DNA from: Comamonadaceae bacterium
GTDB taxonomy: Bacteria > Pseudomonadota > Gammaproteobacteria > Burkholderiales > Burkholderiaceae_C
Length of the DNA: 64,000 nt
NCBI GenBank assembly: GCA_947375135.1
Contig: CANCER010000010.1
Location: 1-64,000, forward strand
Reading direction: 5' to 3'
Shown here: positions 43,331 through 51,813 of the stretch, one piece after another
Layout: the number at the start of each line of letters is the position of its first letter
Numbering within the stretch: the first letter of the stretch is position 1
Position numbers and translations under genes: made by a program
Notes under the pieces: generated by a model
Told to the model about the DNA's origin: nothing
Databases searched by the model: none
Seen by the model: the letters and a program-made list of their open reading frames with translations, nothing else

Positions 43331-44007
43331 GCCAAGCTGCAAGCGGCACGGCAACGGGCTCCATCTGGAGTCGCGCCCGCCTGCGCGAGGCGCTGCGCTT
43401 GTATCTGGTGACCGACGGGCCCAGCCTCAAGGACCGCACGCTCATCGACCTGGTGCAGTCTGCGGTGCAAGGCGGCGTGACCTGCGTGCAGCTGCGCGAG
43501 AAGCACGCTAGCAGCCGCGACTTTTATGCACAGGCAGTGGCGCTGATGGACCTGCTCGCACCACTGAACATTCCGCTGATCATCAACGACCGTCTTGACA
43601 TCGCACTTGCCTGCGGCGCCCATGGCGTGCACCTGGGGCAAAGCGACATGCCGGTACATGCAGCCCGCAAGTTGCTGCCGCCCGGGGTGTTCATCGGCTG
43701 GTCGGTGGAGACTCTGGAAGATGTGGCCCACAGCGCCACGCTGCCGCTGGATTACCTGGGCGTGAGCCCGGTGTTTGCCACGCCCACCAAGACCGACACC
43801 GCCACGCCCTGGGGGCTGGAAGGCTTGCAGCGCATACGCGCCGCAACCGATCTGCCGCTGGTTGCCATTGGCGGCATCCAGCTGCACAACGCAACGCAGG
43901 TGCTGCAAGCCGGTGCCCACAGCCTGGCCGTGGTCAGCGCTATCTGCTCGGCCGACGACCCGCGCGCGGCCAGCCAACAGTTACGAGATTTGATCGATGC
44001 CCGCTAA
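43324..44007 (+). CDS. thiE: Thiamine-phosphate synthase
   Basis: ThiE joins HMP pyrophosphate and thiazole phosphate to thiamine phosphate. The 227-residue TIM-barrel protein has the motifs [50 protein letters not shown] and AIGGI. It begins with TTG inside the thiM stop region (7-base overlap). The upstream 15-20 residues are extra compared with E. coli. Confidence 0.94.
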   Translation: MVSQAASGTATGSIWSRARLREALRLYLVTDGPSLKDRTLIDLVQSAVQGGVTCVQLREKHASSRDFYAQAVALMDLLAPLNIPLIINDRLDIALACGAHGVHLGQSDMPVHAARKLLPPGVFIGWSVETLEDVAHSATLPLDYLGVSPVFATPTKTDTATPWGLEGLQRIRAATDLPLVAIGGIQLHNATQVLQAGAHSLAVVSAICSADDPRAASQQLRDLIDAR

Positions 44008-44851
44008 CACTTTGCCCCCTACCCTGCTGTTCAGCTACCCCCGCGTGCTCAGCATCGCCGGCTCCGACAGCGGCGGTGGCGCGGGCATTCAGGCCGACCT
44101 CAAAACCATGTCCGCGCTGGGCTGCTACGGCATGACGGCCATCACCGCGCTGACCGCGCAAAACACCTGCGGCGTGCGCAGCATCCACGGCGTGCCGCCG
44201 CAGATGTTGCGCGACCAGATCGATGCGGTGGTGGAAGACATTGGTGTGGACGCGGTGAAGATCGGCATGCTGCATTCGCCCGAAATCGTGCGCACCGTGG
44301 CGCAAGCAATTGAGCGCCATGCGCTGCCGAACGTGGTGTTCGACCCGGTGATGGTGGCCACCAGTGGCGCGGTGCTGATTGATAACAGCGCGGTCGATGT
44401 GCTGGTGCGCGAACTGTTTCCACGCGCCGTGCTGATCACACCGAATCTGGACGAAGCGGCCTTGTTGGTGAAGCGCGCGCTGCACACCGAGAGCGATATA
44501 GAAGCCGCAGCCACCGCGCTGCTGGCCAAGGGTGCGCGGGCGGTGCTGGTCAAGGGCGGGCATTTGCAGGGCGAGGTGGTGAGCGACCTGCTGGCTCTTC
44601 CCTCAGGTGAACGCGTATGGATGCGGGACTCGCGCATTCACACGCCCAACACGCATGGCACGGGCTGTACGCTGTCGTCGGCGATTGCGTCGTATCTGGC
44701 GCTGGGGCAGGATTTGGTGCAGGCGGTGGCGTCTGCGCGTGTGTACATACGCGGCGCATTGCAAGCAGGTTCGCAGGTGCGTACGGGCAAGGGTGGCGGG
44801 CCTTTGAACCATGGCTTTGCGCCGCAGGTCATGGTGCGCATGCCGCTGTAA
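43997..44851 (+). CDS. thiD: Hydroxymethylpyrimidine kinase / phosphomethylpyrimidine kinase
   Basis: ThiD phosphorylates HMP twice to give the pyrimidine substrate of ThiE. The product is 284 residues. Signatures are SIAGSDSGGGAGIQADLKTMSALGCYG, DPVMVATSGA, LLVKGGHLQG-like VLVKGGHL, and the ATP/anion-hole motif NTHGTGCTLSSAIAS. It overlaps thiE by 11 bases. With ThiM and ThiE it makes a salvage operon; no thiC or thiG lies in the window. Confidence 0.95.
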   Translation: MPANTLPPTLLFSYPRVLSIAGSDSGGGAGIQADLKTMSALGCYGMTAITALTAQNTCGVRSIHGVPPQMLRDQIDAVVEDIGVDAVKIGMLHSPEIVRTVAQAIERHALPNVVFDPVMVATSGAVLIDNSAVDVLVRELFPRAVLITPNLDEAALLVKRALHTESDIEAAATALLAKGARAVLVKGGHLQGEVVSDLLALPSGERVWMRDSRIHTPNTHGTGCTLSSAIASYLALGQDLVQAVASARVYIRGALQAGSQVRTGKGGGPLNHGFAPQVMVRMPL

Positions 44852-44872
44852 GACACCTCGGCCTCAGGCCGC

Positions 44873-44949
44873 CATGGCATTCAACTCCGTTCGTGTCCCC
44901 CGCCCGCTTAAGCGGGCTCCTCCTTTACCTCACTGCGTTAAACGCCATG
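44873..44949. repeat. Stem-loop repeat element, family 2, copy 1
   Basis: Arms 44873-44885 (CATGGCATTCAAC) and 44937-44949 (GTTAAACGCCATG) pair with two mismatches. The central segment contains CGTGTCCCCCGCCCGC, then a TTAA turn, and GCGGGCTCCTCCTTTACCT; it forms its own small CCCGC/GCGGG hairpin. The same centre, inverted, occurs in copy 2 at 45123-45164. Confidence 0.68.
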
Positions 44950-45002
44950 CCGTCCTGAGTCAGCCAGCGTGGTTGGCGTGCGAACGGTTGGAATGCCGCA
45001 AT

Positions 45003-45026
45003 GCAGGAATGCAGGAATGCAGGAAT
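45003..45026. repeat. Short tandem repeat, three units of GCAGGAAT
   Basis: Three perfect 8-base units are flanked by partial copies (GCAAT on each side). The repeat lies between two stem-loop elements in non-coding DNA and could change length by slippage. No function is suggested by position. Confidence 0.8.
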
Positions 45027-45102
45027 GCAATGCTTACTTCTGCAGTGTTTACATGCAGTCGGTATTCAGTCATCGCACACCAACAAGGCTGGTTGCCGAT
45101 GG

Positions 45103-45184
45103 CAGTGGGGTGGATGGTTCCGGTAGGTAAAGGAGGAGCCCGCGCAGCGGGCGGGGGACACGGACGGAACCATCCACCCCGCTG
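45103..45184. repeat. Stem-loop repeat element, family 2, copy 2 (inverted)
   Basis: Arms 45107-45122 (GGGGTGGATGGTTCCG) and 45165-45180 are perfect 16-base inverted repeats, extended to about 20 pairs (45103-45184) with one G-T pair. The 42-base centre (45123-45164) is the reverse complement of the copy 1 centre apart from the small turn (GCA versus TTAA). The arms are unrelated to those of copy 1. Confidence 0.75.
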
Positions 45185-45263
45185 GCAGCGGCGTACACAA
45201 AGCTACATGAGCCAACAGAAGCGAACTGCACCGCTGGCAGCGGCGTACGCAAAGTAGTTACGC

Positions 45264-46562
45264 CTACCCCCGCTTGCGCGTCGCAATAGCCAACACACCT
45301 GTCAACAGCAAGGAAGGCAGCGTGGCACCCCATTGTGGTGCCCAGTTGGTCAGCGCCTGAAACACGCCAATACCCACGATCCAAATGACTGCGGCCACAT
45401 AATCCACCTTCACTGACGGCATAACCGAACCGGCAGATCCGAAACCCAGCCGTCCCAAAATCACGCCATACAAGGGCACGAACACCGAGCTCAAAATCAA
45501 CAGGAACGGCTCCAGCCCACGCATGGGCAACACCAGTGCCAGACCGGTACACAAAACGGCCAGCGCCATGCCCCACGCCCGGATGGACACCTGGGGCAAC
45601 AGGCTGTGGCTGGAGACCGCGCCCGAGTACACATCGCCATAGGCGTTGTCGATCTCATCCACCAGGATCAGCGAAAGCGCAATCAGCCCACCCTGCGCCA
45701 GCAACAAGGTGTTGACCAGATCGGCATCGGGTGCCGAGACACTGGCCACCATCACCCCCAGCGCGTAACACCAGATATTGGCCACGGCATAACCGATCCA
45801 GGTTCCACTGAAGGCACCCTTGCCGCTCTTGCCAAAGCGCGCGTAGTCGGCCACCAGCGGCAGCCAGGACACGGGCATGGCAATCACCAGGTCCATGGCC
45901 GAGAGCAGGCCCATGCTGCCGTCACCGGCGCGCGACACAAAAGCATCCAGACCGTTGGCATGCACCTTGGCGCCAAACTGCCAGCTCAACCAGACCAGCG
46001 AAGCGATCACCAGCGGCAGGCCGTAGCGGCCGATGATCTTGCGCACGAGCTGCGTCATGGAACCCATCAGCAGCAGCGTCAGCACCGCGCCCCAGAGCAG
46101 GGTGGTGGCCGCATTGCCAGCTACACCATCCAGCGCCCAACCGAAGGACTGCTTGCCAATGGCGGCGGTGCCGTCGCGCATGATGACCAGTTCGAACGTG
46201 GTCCAACCGATCAGCTGGGCAATGTTCAGCAGCACCGGCAGGCGGGCAAACAGGCTCCCATAGGTCTGGTGCATCAGGCCGGCGCTGGTAAGCCCCGTCT
46301 CGGCGCCGAGCTTGGCCGTCCAGGCCAAAAGGCCGGCACCGATGGCGGTGCCCAGCGCAATGGCCAGCGCCGCGTCGCGCGTGCCGACGGCGGGCACCAG
46401 GTAGGCGCCCATCTGCATAACCAGGAGGCCCACGCCCAGGCTGAACCAGAGGGAGGCGTGTTCGTGCCAGCTGAACACGCGCGCGCCAGCAGGCAGGCTG
46501 CTCAAGGCTTCATTGGGGACGTGGGGGGTACCGGCTTGGTTGCCGGTGGGATACATTGCCAT
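45264..46562 (-). CDS. cytX: CytX-like permease for hydroxymethylpyrimidine or thiamine precursor
   Basis: This 432-residue NCS1-family (cytosine/purine) permease has about 12 membrane helices. Motifs include SLGVGLLVMQMGAYLVPA, WTTFELVIMRDG and SWLPLVADYARFGKSG. A TPP riboswitch lies directly upstream on the same strand, so its substrate is most likely a thiamine precursor such as HMP, feeding the thiMED operon that runs towards it. CytX is the name given to riboswitch-controlled members. Confidence 0.85.
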   Translation of the reverse strand: MAMYPTGNQAGTPHVPNEALSSLPAGARVFSWHEHASLWFSLGVGLLVMQMGAYLVPAVGTRDAALAIALGTAIGAGLLAWTAKLGAETGLTSAGLMHQTYGSLFARLPVLLNIAQLIGWTTFELVIMRDGTAAIGKQSFGWALDGVAGNAATTLLWGAVLTLLLMGSMTQLVRKIIGRYGLPLVIASLVWLSWQFGAKVHANGLDAFVSRAGDGSMGLLSAMDLVIAMPVSWLPLVADYARFGKSGKGAFSGTWIGYAVANIWCYALGVMVASVSAPDADLVNTLLLAQGGLIALSLILVDEIDNAYGDVYSGAVSSHSLLPQVSIRAWGMALAVLCTGLALVLPMRGLEPFLLILSSVFVPLYGVILGRLGFGSAGSVMPSVKVDYVAAVIWIVGIGVFQALTNWAPQWGATLPSLLLTGVLAIATRKRG

Positions 46563-46649
46563 TCAGTTGCTCCATGCAAAAGTTTGGCAGGTGGGCTCAA
46601 TCCGTGGGAACACGGTGCCAGAAGAGAAAGCGCGGCACCGCTGTGGATT

Positions 46650-46728
46650 TGCTTCCCTGCGCGAGGATTACCTCAATCAGGTTCAAAGGGACTTTCTCAG
46701 CCGCTCCGAAGAACAGCACCCCTAGCGA
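46650..46728 (-). promoter_or_regulatory. TPP riboswitch controlling the CytX-like permease gene
   Basis: Read on the minus strand, the aptamer has AGGGGTGCTG, then GCGGCTGAGAAAGTCCC, TTTGAACCTGATTGAGG and CGCGCAGGGAAGC in the correct order. It ends about 90 bases before the permease ATG. It is an independent copy from the thiM riboswitch, with a different P3 and P4 sequence. Confidence 0.93.
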
Positions 46729-46765
46729 ATGTGTTCTTGCAAACACCGGCGTATTGTAAGCGGCG

Positions 46766-48328
46766 CTAGGCTGCGTAGGCGTTGCGCAGTTGGCGCTTGA
46801 GCAGCTTGCCGCTGGGATTCTTGGGCAGGCTGTCGACAAACACCACGCGCTTGGGTGCCTTGAAGCCGGCCATGTGCGCATGGCAATGCGCCAGGACTTC
46901 CTGCTCCGTCAAGCGGTGTTCGGCCTTGACGACGATGACCGCGGTAACCGCCTCCACCCACTTGGGGTCCGGCAGGCCGATCACGGCCACCTCGCTGACG
47001 GCAGTCAGGCGGTAAATCATTTCCTCGACTTCGCGGCTGGCCACGTTCTCGCCGCCGGTCTTGATCATGTCCTTCTTGCGGTCCACCACGGTGATGAAAC
47101 CATCGGCATCCCGGGTAGCCAGATCGCCGCTGTGGAACCAGCCCCCCTCGAAGGCGGCGCGGGTGCGCTCCGCGTCCTTGAAGTAACCCAGCATCAGGTG
47201 CGGCGAGCGGTGCACGATTTCACCCACCTCGCCCACGGCCACGTCCTGCATCAAGTCGTCCACCACACGTGTTTCCACATTCAGCACGGCCTTGCCGCAG
47301 GAGCCGGGTTTGCGCAGTTGGTCCAGTGGCCCGAGCATGGTGGCCAGGGGCGCGATCTCGGTCTGGCCATACAGATTCCACAAGCGCACCGTGGGCAGGC
47401 GCGCGGCCAATTCGCGCAGCACCTCCACCGGCATGATGGACGCGCCGTAGTAGCCTTTTTGCAGACTGGCCAGTTTGGCCGGATCAAACAGCGGGCTGCG
47501 CAGCAGCGCAATCCAGACCGTGGGTGGTGCAAAGAAGCTGCTGATCTGGAACTTCTCGATCAGCATCAACAAATTGTCGGGCACCGGTTTGGCGGTAATG
47601 ACGTTGGTGCCGCCTATGTACACGCCGGGCCCGAAGAACACATCGAGCTGGGCGCAGTGGTAGAGCGGCAGCGCATGCAGGGTGATGTCGTCCTGCACGA
47701 TCTCGGCGTCCACCATGCAGCTGACATATTGCCAGAGCACGGCGTCGTGGGTGAGCAGCACGCCCTTGGGCGAAGACTCGGTGCCGCTGGTGTAGACGAT
47801 TTGCGCCACATCGTGGTCGGTCACGGCCACCTCGGGCAGCGCGTCGGTGCAGGCGGCCAGGGTGTCGAAGTTGTGCATGCCGGGCACCGGCTCGGTCGGG
47901 TCTTCCGAGGGCATCCAGATGAACTGCGTCACTTCGGTGTCCAGTTTGGCTGCGGCCTGCGCCAGCCCGGCCAGGCCACTGTCGGTGGCCAGGGCCTTGG
48001 CTCCGGCATGGCGCAGGATGAAGGCCACCTCGTCGGCCTTGAGCATGAAGTTGATGGGCACCAGCACCGCGCCCCGGCGGGCCAGCGCAAAACGCAGCGC
48101 CGCAAAACCGTGCGAGTTGCGCGCCAGCACCGCCACCGCATCGCCTTCAGCTACGCCGATGCGCGCCAACCCTGCGGCCAGGCGGCTGACCAGGGCATCG
48201 AACGCGGCGTATGTCCACTGCGTGGCGCCGCACACGATGCCGATCTTGGCCGGCAGGCGCAGCGCGGTGCGGCGCAGTGCGTCGGAAAGGGTTTGGCGCC
48301 GCAGCACCGGGGGGATGGCGTGTGTCAT
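46766..48328 (-). CDS. AMP-forming acyl-CoA synthetase (fatty acid or short-chain acid ligase)
   Basis: This 520-residue ATP-dependent ligase joins an acid to CoA through an acyl-adenylate. The motifs are IVYTSGTESSPKGVLLTH (AMP-binding P-loop), YGQTE, GWFHSGDLATRDADGFITVVDRKKDMIKTGGENV, and the catalytic lysine in PKNPSGKLLKRQL near the C-terminus. The substrate cannot be read with certainty. The ATG at 48328 is preceded by AGGAGACAGACC. The longer frame upstream is antisense of the next gene. Confidence 0.9.
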   Translation of the reverse strand: MTHAIPPVLRRQTLSDALRRTALRLPAKIGIVCGATQWTYAAFDALVSRLAAGLARIGVAEGDAVAVLARNSHGFAALRFALARRGAVLVPINFMLKADEVAFILRHAGAKALATDSGLAGLAQAAAKLDTEVTQFIWMPSEDPTEPVPGMHNFDTLAACTDALPEVAVTDHDVAQIVYTSGTESSPKGVLLTHDAVLWQYVSCMVDAEIVQDDITLHALPLYHCAQLDVFFGPGVYIGGTNVITAKPVPDNLLMLIEKFQISSFFAPPTVWIALLRSPLFDPAKLASLQKGYYGASIMPVEVLRELAARLPTVRLWNLYGQTEIAPLATMLGPLDQLRKPGSCGKAVLNVETRVVDDLMQDVAVGEVGEIVHRSPHLMLGYFKDAERTRAAFEGGWFHSGDLATRDADGFITVVDRKKDMIKTGGENVASREVEEMIYRLTAVSEVAVIGLPDPKWVEAVTAVIVVKAEHRLTEQEVLAHCHAHMAGFKAPKRVVFVDSLPKNPSGKLLKRQLRNAYAA

Positions 48329-48472
48329 GGTCTGTCTCCTGTTTTTTTGTTTCTCGGGCCTGCTTGCGATTTCGCAACGCAAAGCGGCTCTGCAAATTCG
48401 AATATAGGCATTGGTGGATGCGCTGCTCGGGCAGGCATTTGTACATACCGATTTCATTGTAGGAGTCTGAAG

Positions 48473-49120
48473 ATGCAACCTTCCCTGCCCCTGGCAACAG
48501 GCCTTCTGGCCTGTACTGCTTTGTCCCTGTGCCTGATCCAAGCCGCACAAGCGCAAACGCCCATTACACCCAAGGCGCAGTTCACCGCCGACAGCAAGGC
48601 GGCTTCGGCGCGCTACGCCAGCGACAAGACGCTGTGCAATGACGAGACCAACACCAACGCCCGCCTGCAATGCCGCCGCGATGCCAAGGCCGAATACGAC
48701 AAGGAGCTCACGCAAGCCCGCGCCCGCATGACCGCAGCAAGCCAGGCTGGCAAAGCCGCAACAACTGCCGCACCCGCCAGCCCGGCACTCTGCGCCGACT
48801 GTGGCAAGGTGACGGAAGTGTCCGTGACCGAGAAGAGCGGCGAAGGCGGTCCGCTGGGCATGCTTGCCGGGGGCGCAGCGGGCGCTTTGCTGGGGCACCA
48901 GGTCGGCTCGGGTTCCGGCAAGGACCTGGCCACCATTGCCGGGGCCGTGGGCGGTGCCTATGCCGGCAAGAAGATTGAGGAGAAGGTGAAGACCCACAAG
49001 GTGTGGAGCGTCGGTGTCGACTTTGCCGACGGCAGCAAGGGCCGTTTTGAGTTTGCGCAGGACCCCGGTTTCAAGGTGGGTGACACCGTGAAGAAGTCCG
49101 GCGAAACCGTGGTCCGCTAA
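48473..49120 (+). CDS. Exported glycine-zipper protein
   Basis: This 215-residue envelope protein has a signal peptide at 1-28 (ending AQA-QT). The central part is charged and helical. A glycine-zipper segment at about 125-166 (GMLAGGAAGALLGHQVGSGSG, then AGAVGGAYAGKKIEE) can insert into a membrane, and a short beta-rich C-terminus follows. Such proteins resemble SlyB/OmpA-anchored 2TM-zipper proteins. The ATG at 48473 has AGGAG upstream. It diverges from the acyl-CoA synthetase. Confidence 0.78.
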   Translation: MQPSLPLATGLLACTALSLCLIQAAQAQTPITPKAQFTADSKAASARYASDKTLCNDETNTNARLQCRRDAKAEYDKELTQARARMTAASQAGKAATTAAPASPALCADCGKVTEVSVTEKSGEGGPLGMLAGGAAGALLGHQVGSGSGKDLATIAGAVGGAYAGKKIEEKVKTHKVWSVGVDFADGSKGRFEFAQDPGFKVGDTVKKSGETVVR

Positions 49121-49145
49121 GGCGGCTGCAAAGGGCCTGCGGGCC

Positions 49146-50852
49146 TTAGTCCGTATCGCCATCCCCGCCGGAACGGCCACTGCGCTGAATGGAGCGCAAA
49201 AGCCACAGGCCGCCCAGCACAGCGCCTACAAAACCCAGGAAGCCGAACAGCGGCAGGCCCAGAACGGTCGGTCCGCCCTGCACGTTCATGACGATGGACG
49301 AGCCCACCACCAGCGCCGCAATGACCAAGGCCATGGACAGGCGGCTGGCCGCCCGGTCAATCTGGTCGCCTACCCGCCGCAGATGGGCCAACTCAATACC
49401 CACATGCACCCGGCCGCGTCTGGCGTTGCGCAGCAGTTTGGACACATCGTGGGGGAACTGTTCGGCAAAGCTCAGCGTGCGGCGCAGGGCCGTCCAGCCG
49501 CGCAGGGCCAGCACCTTGGGCTGGTAGGCGGCGCGCACCATCTGGCGCAACATGGGGGTAGCCTGGGTGACCACGCTAAAGCCGGGGTCCAGGCCCCGCC
49601 CCATGCCCTCCAGGGAGATGAAGGCTTTGATCAGCAAGGCCAGATCGGAGGGAAGCCCCAAGCGGTTGTCCCGCAGGATGGACGTGATGTCGCTCAGCAT
49701 TTGCCCCAGATTGAGCTCGGCCAGCGGGGTGCCGTGGTACTGGTCCACAAAGGCCTCGATCTCGCCTTCCAGTTGCGACAGGTTCACGCCGTGGTCGTCA
49801 CCGGTCCAGTCCAGCAGCACGTCGGCCACCGCCTGGGCTTGCCGCTCCACCAGACCCAACAGAAGCTGCAAGAGCTCTTCGCGGCGGCGCTTGGAGAGGC
49901 GCCCGACCATGCCGAAGTCGATGAATGCCAGCCGGTTACCCGCCAGGTAAAACACATTGCCGGGGTGGGGGTCCGCATGGAACAGGCCGTCCTGCACAAT
50001 CATTTTGAGCACCGCCTGGGCACCTTGCCTGGCCAACAGACGGCGATCAAAGCCGGCTTCGGGCGTGAGCAACTCCAACTGGTTGCCGGGTACGCCGCTG
50101 ACGAAGTCCTGCACATTCACCCGCGCGCCGGTGTGCTGCCAGTACACCTTGGGAATCACGATGGAGGGCAGGCCTTTCATATTGGCCGCAATGCGCTCCG
50201 CGTGGTGGCATTCGGCTGCCAGGTCCAGCTCACGGCGCAGGGACTTGGCGAACTCACGCACCAGCAGTTGCGGGCGGTAGGGTTTGAGCCATTCCATCTC
50301 GGCCTCGGCCAGAGCGGCCAGGTGGCCCAGCAAGCGCAGGTCAGCCTCCACCACGGCGGAGATGCCGGGGCGCCGTATCTTGACGACGACTTCCTCACCG
50401 CTGAGGAGTTGGGCCCGGTGTACCTGGGCGATGGAGGCCGCAGCCAAAGGCTCGGTGTCAAACCGGGCAAATACCGCTTCGGGCTCGCCCCCCAGGTCTT
50501 CGCGCAGCTGGGCTCTGAGCGAGTCCAGGGGCACGGCGGGCACCTGGCTGTGGAGCTTGCCGAATTCCGCAATCCATTCCGGTGCGAACAGGTCTGCCCG
50601 GCCCGCCAGTATTTGCCCCAATTTAACGAAGGCAGGCCCCAGCTCTTCCATAGCCAGCCGCACCTGCACGGGTGGCGCCAAACGCGCCAGATCGGCCGCA
50701 TGTTCCCAGCGCAGCGCATGGCCCGCGCGCGCCAGGCGGTCGGCCAGGCCCAGGCGGCGCACGCTGTCGCCCAGGCCGTGGCGCACCAGCACGCCGGCGA
50801 TGTCGTAGAGGCGGCCCATGTCATGGGCGGCAGCAAGCGTTTCAATCAGCAT
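49146..50852 (-). CDS. UbiB/ABC1-family atypical kinase
   Basis: This 568-residue member of the UbiB family is needed in relatives for ubiquinone synthesis or extraction. Features are the KxGQ motif (FVKLGQILAGR), AAASIAQVHRA with the family's alanine-rich loop, VVVKIRRPG, the catalytic HADPHPGN and IDFGMVGRL. Two membrane helices lie near the C-terminus (about 510-560). Because this is not the ubiE-ubiJ-ubiB locus, it could be a second copy. The longer frame upstream overlaps another gene; MLIETLAAAHDMGRL is the better start. Confidence 0.85.
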   Translation of the reverse strand: MLIETLAAAHDMGRLYDIAGVLVRHGLGDSVRRLGLADRLARAGHALRWEHAADLARLAPPVQVRLAMEELGPAFVKLGQILAGRADLFAPEWIAEFGKLHSQVPAVPLDSLRAQLREDLGGEPEAVFARFDTEPLAAASIAQVHRAQLLSGEEVVVKIRRPGISAVVEADLRLLGHLAALAEAEMEWLKPYRPQLLVREFAKSLRRELDLAAECHHAERIAANMKGLPSIVIPKVYWQHTGARVNVQDFVSGVPGNQLELLTPEAGFDRRLLARQGAQAVLKMIVQDGLFHADPHPGNVFYLAGNRLAFIDFGMVGRLSKRRREELLQLLLGLVERQAQAVADVLLDWTGDDHGVNLSQLEGEIEAFVDQYHGTPLAELNLGQMLSDITSILRDNRLGLPSDLALLIKAFISLEGMGRGLDPGFSVVTQATPMLRQMVRAAYQPKVLALRGWTALRRTLSFAEQFPHDVSKLLRNARRGRVHVGIELAHLRRVGDQIDRAASRLSMALVIAALVVGSSIVMNVQGGPTVLGLPLFGFLGFVGAVLGGLWLLRSIQRSGRSGGDGDTD

Positions 50853-50874
50853 GGTGGATGGCTCTTGCGGGTTG

Positions 50875-51813
50875 CTAGAACGCCGGGACGGGCGGTGCAC
50901 GGGGGGCCGCTGCGTCAATCGTTTGCTGGAGCCGGCGCTGCCCATCATATTCCTGCCGCTTGGATTGCAGGTAGTCCTGGCGCTCGATTTCATGCAGTTG
51001 CACCGGGTACTGCTCCGTGAGGTCGAACCAGCGCGCCAGCGCCCGCTCAAAGCGTTGCGACTGGGGCAGGGAGAGGCATTCCAGATAGGCCTGCACCGCA
51101 AAGTAGTAGCGCACGGCATTGCGCTCCACGATGCCCCGCAGGCCGCGCACGTAGTGGGGCGTGCCGTCGCCATCGCTCCCCGTGACGGTAAAGCCCTGCT
51201 TGCCCTGCCCCAGCGTGGACAGGTACACCTGTGTGGCCAGGCGGCTCAGGACGGACGTGCGGAATGCGTAACTCACGCGCACAAAGCTGCCCTGCGCCAC
51301 CGGGATGGCAGCGACGGTGATGCGGTAGTCGCTGCTGCCCAGGGGGCCGGCCTGCGCGCGCAAGTTAATCTCCAAATGCAGCGGATGCACGTCGGTGTTT
51401 TGAAACGCAAAGCGCAGGGGATAAGCCGAACCCGGTGCCTCAAAGCCTTTGCGCCCGCTGTACAGGGTCAGCCAGTCGCGCCCGCCGGCCTGCGCGGTGG
51501 TGCAGGCCTTGGTATTGAGGTGAAGCAGCGACAACTCGCACCAGACGGCGGGCTCGGTGAGTTGTGACAACAGGCTGTTAAAGGGCTGCTCCAGCAGGGC
51601 ATAGACATCACCATGCAGCTGGTCCCCCGCCTCGCTGGAATCCACCCAGGCAGGTACACCCAGCGGCTTGGCTGCAAGCTGCGCGCGCAGCGTCTGGTAG
51701 CGGTGCAACAAGGTATCTGCCGCGCTTTCCTGACAACGGGCCTGCACTCCCGGAAGCAGCCATGCGAACAGGACAAAAATACACCGGGCACGAAACCACG
51801 CAGCGGCGACCAC
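50875..51813 (-). CDS. Exported protein of unknown function
   Basis: This 312-residue protein starts with GTG directly after the stop of the upstream lipoprotein gene, so the two are coupled. The hydrophobic stretch at 7-24 (ending VQA-RC) is a likely signal peptide. I recognise no domain. The middle part is beta-rich and the last 50 residues are charged and helical (RQDYLQSKRQEYDGQRRLQQ). It lies 22 bases before the UbiB-like gene on the same strand. Confidence 0.6.
   Translation of the reverse strand: MVAAAWFRARCIFVLFAWLLPGVQARCQESAADTLLHRYQTLRAQLAAKPLGVPAWVDSSEAGDQLHGDVYALLEQPFNSLLSQLTEPAVWCELSLLHLNTKACTTAQAGGRDWLTLYSGRKGFEAPGSAYPLRFAFQNTDVHPLHLEINLRAQAGPLGSSDYRITVAAIPVAQGSFVRVSYAFRTSVLSRLATQVYLSTLGQGKQGFTVTGSDGDGTPHYVRGLRGIVERNAVRYYFAVQAYLECLSLPQSQRFERALARWFDLTEQYPVQLHEIERQDYLQSKRQEYDGQRRLQQTIDAAAPRAPPVPAF

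Larger units (their letters stand above)
44852..45263. other. Repeat-rich intergenic region between thiD and the CytX-like gene
   Basis: There is no gene in these 412 bases between two convergent genes. The region holds two stem-loop elements (44873-44949 and 45103-45184), a short tandem repeat of the 8-mer GCAGGAAT (45003-45026, three units) and a 24-base direct repeat (45179-45202 and 45231-45254, one difference). I see no clear promoter. Confidence 0.75.

Noticed and set aside
44852-45263. A CRISPR array in the repeat-rich region after thiD
   Set aside because: Repeats are few, of different kinds and not separated by equal unique spacers; no cas genes lie in the window.
49121-49147. A bidirectional terminator between the glycine-zipper and UbiB-like genes
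   Set aside because: AAGGGCC and GGGCCTT do not pair properly without bulges, and there is no good T tract.
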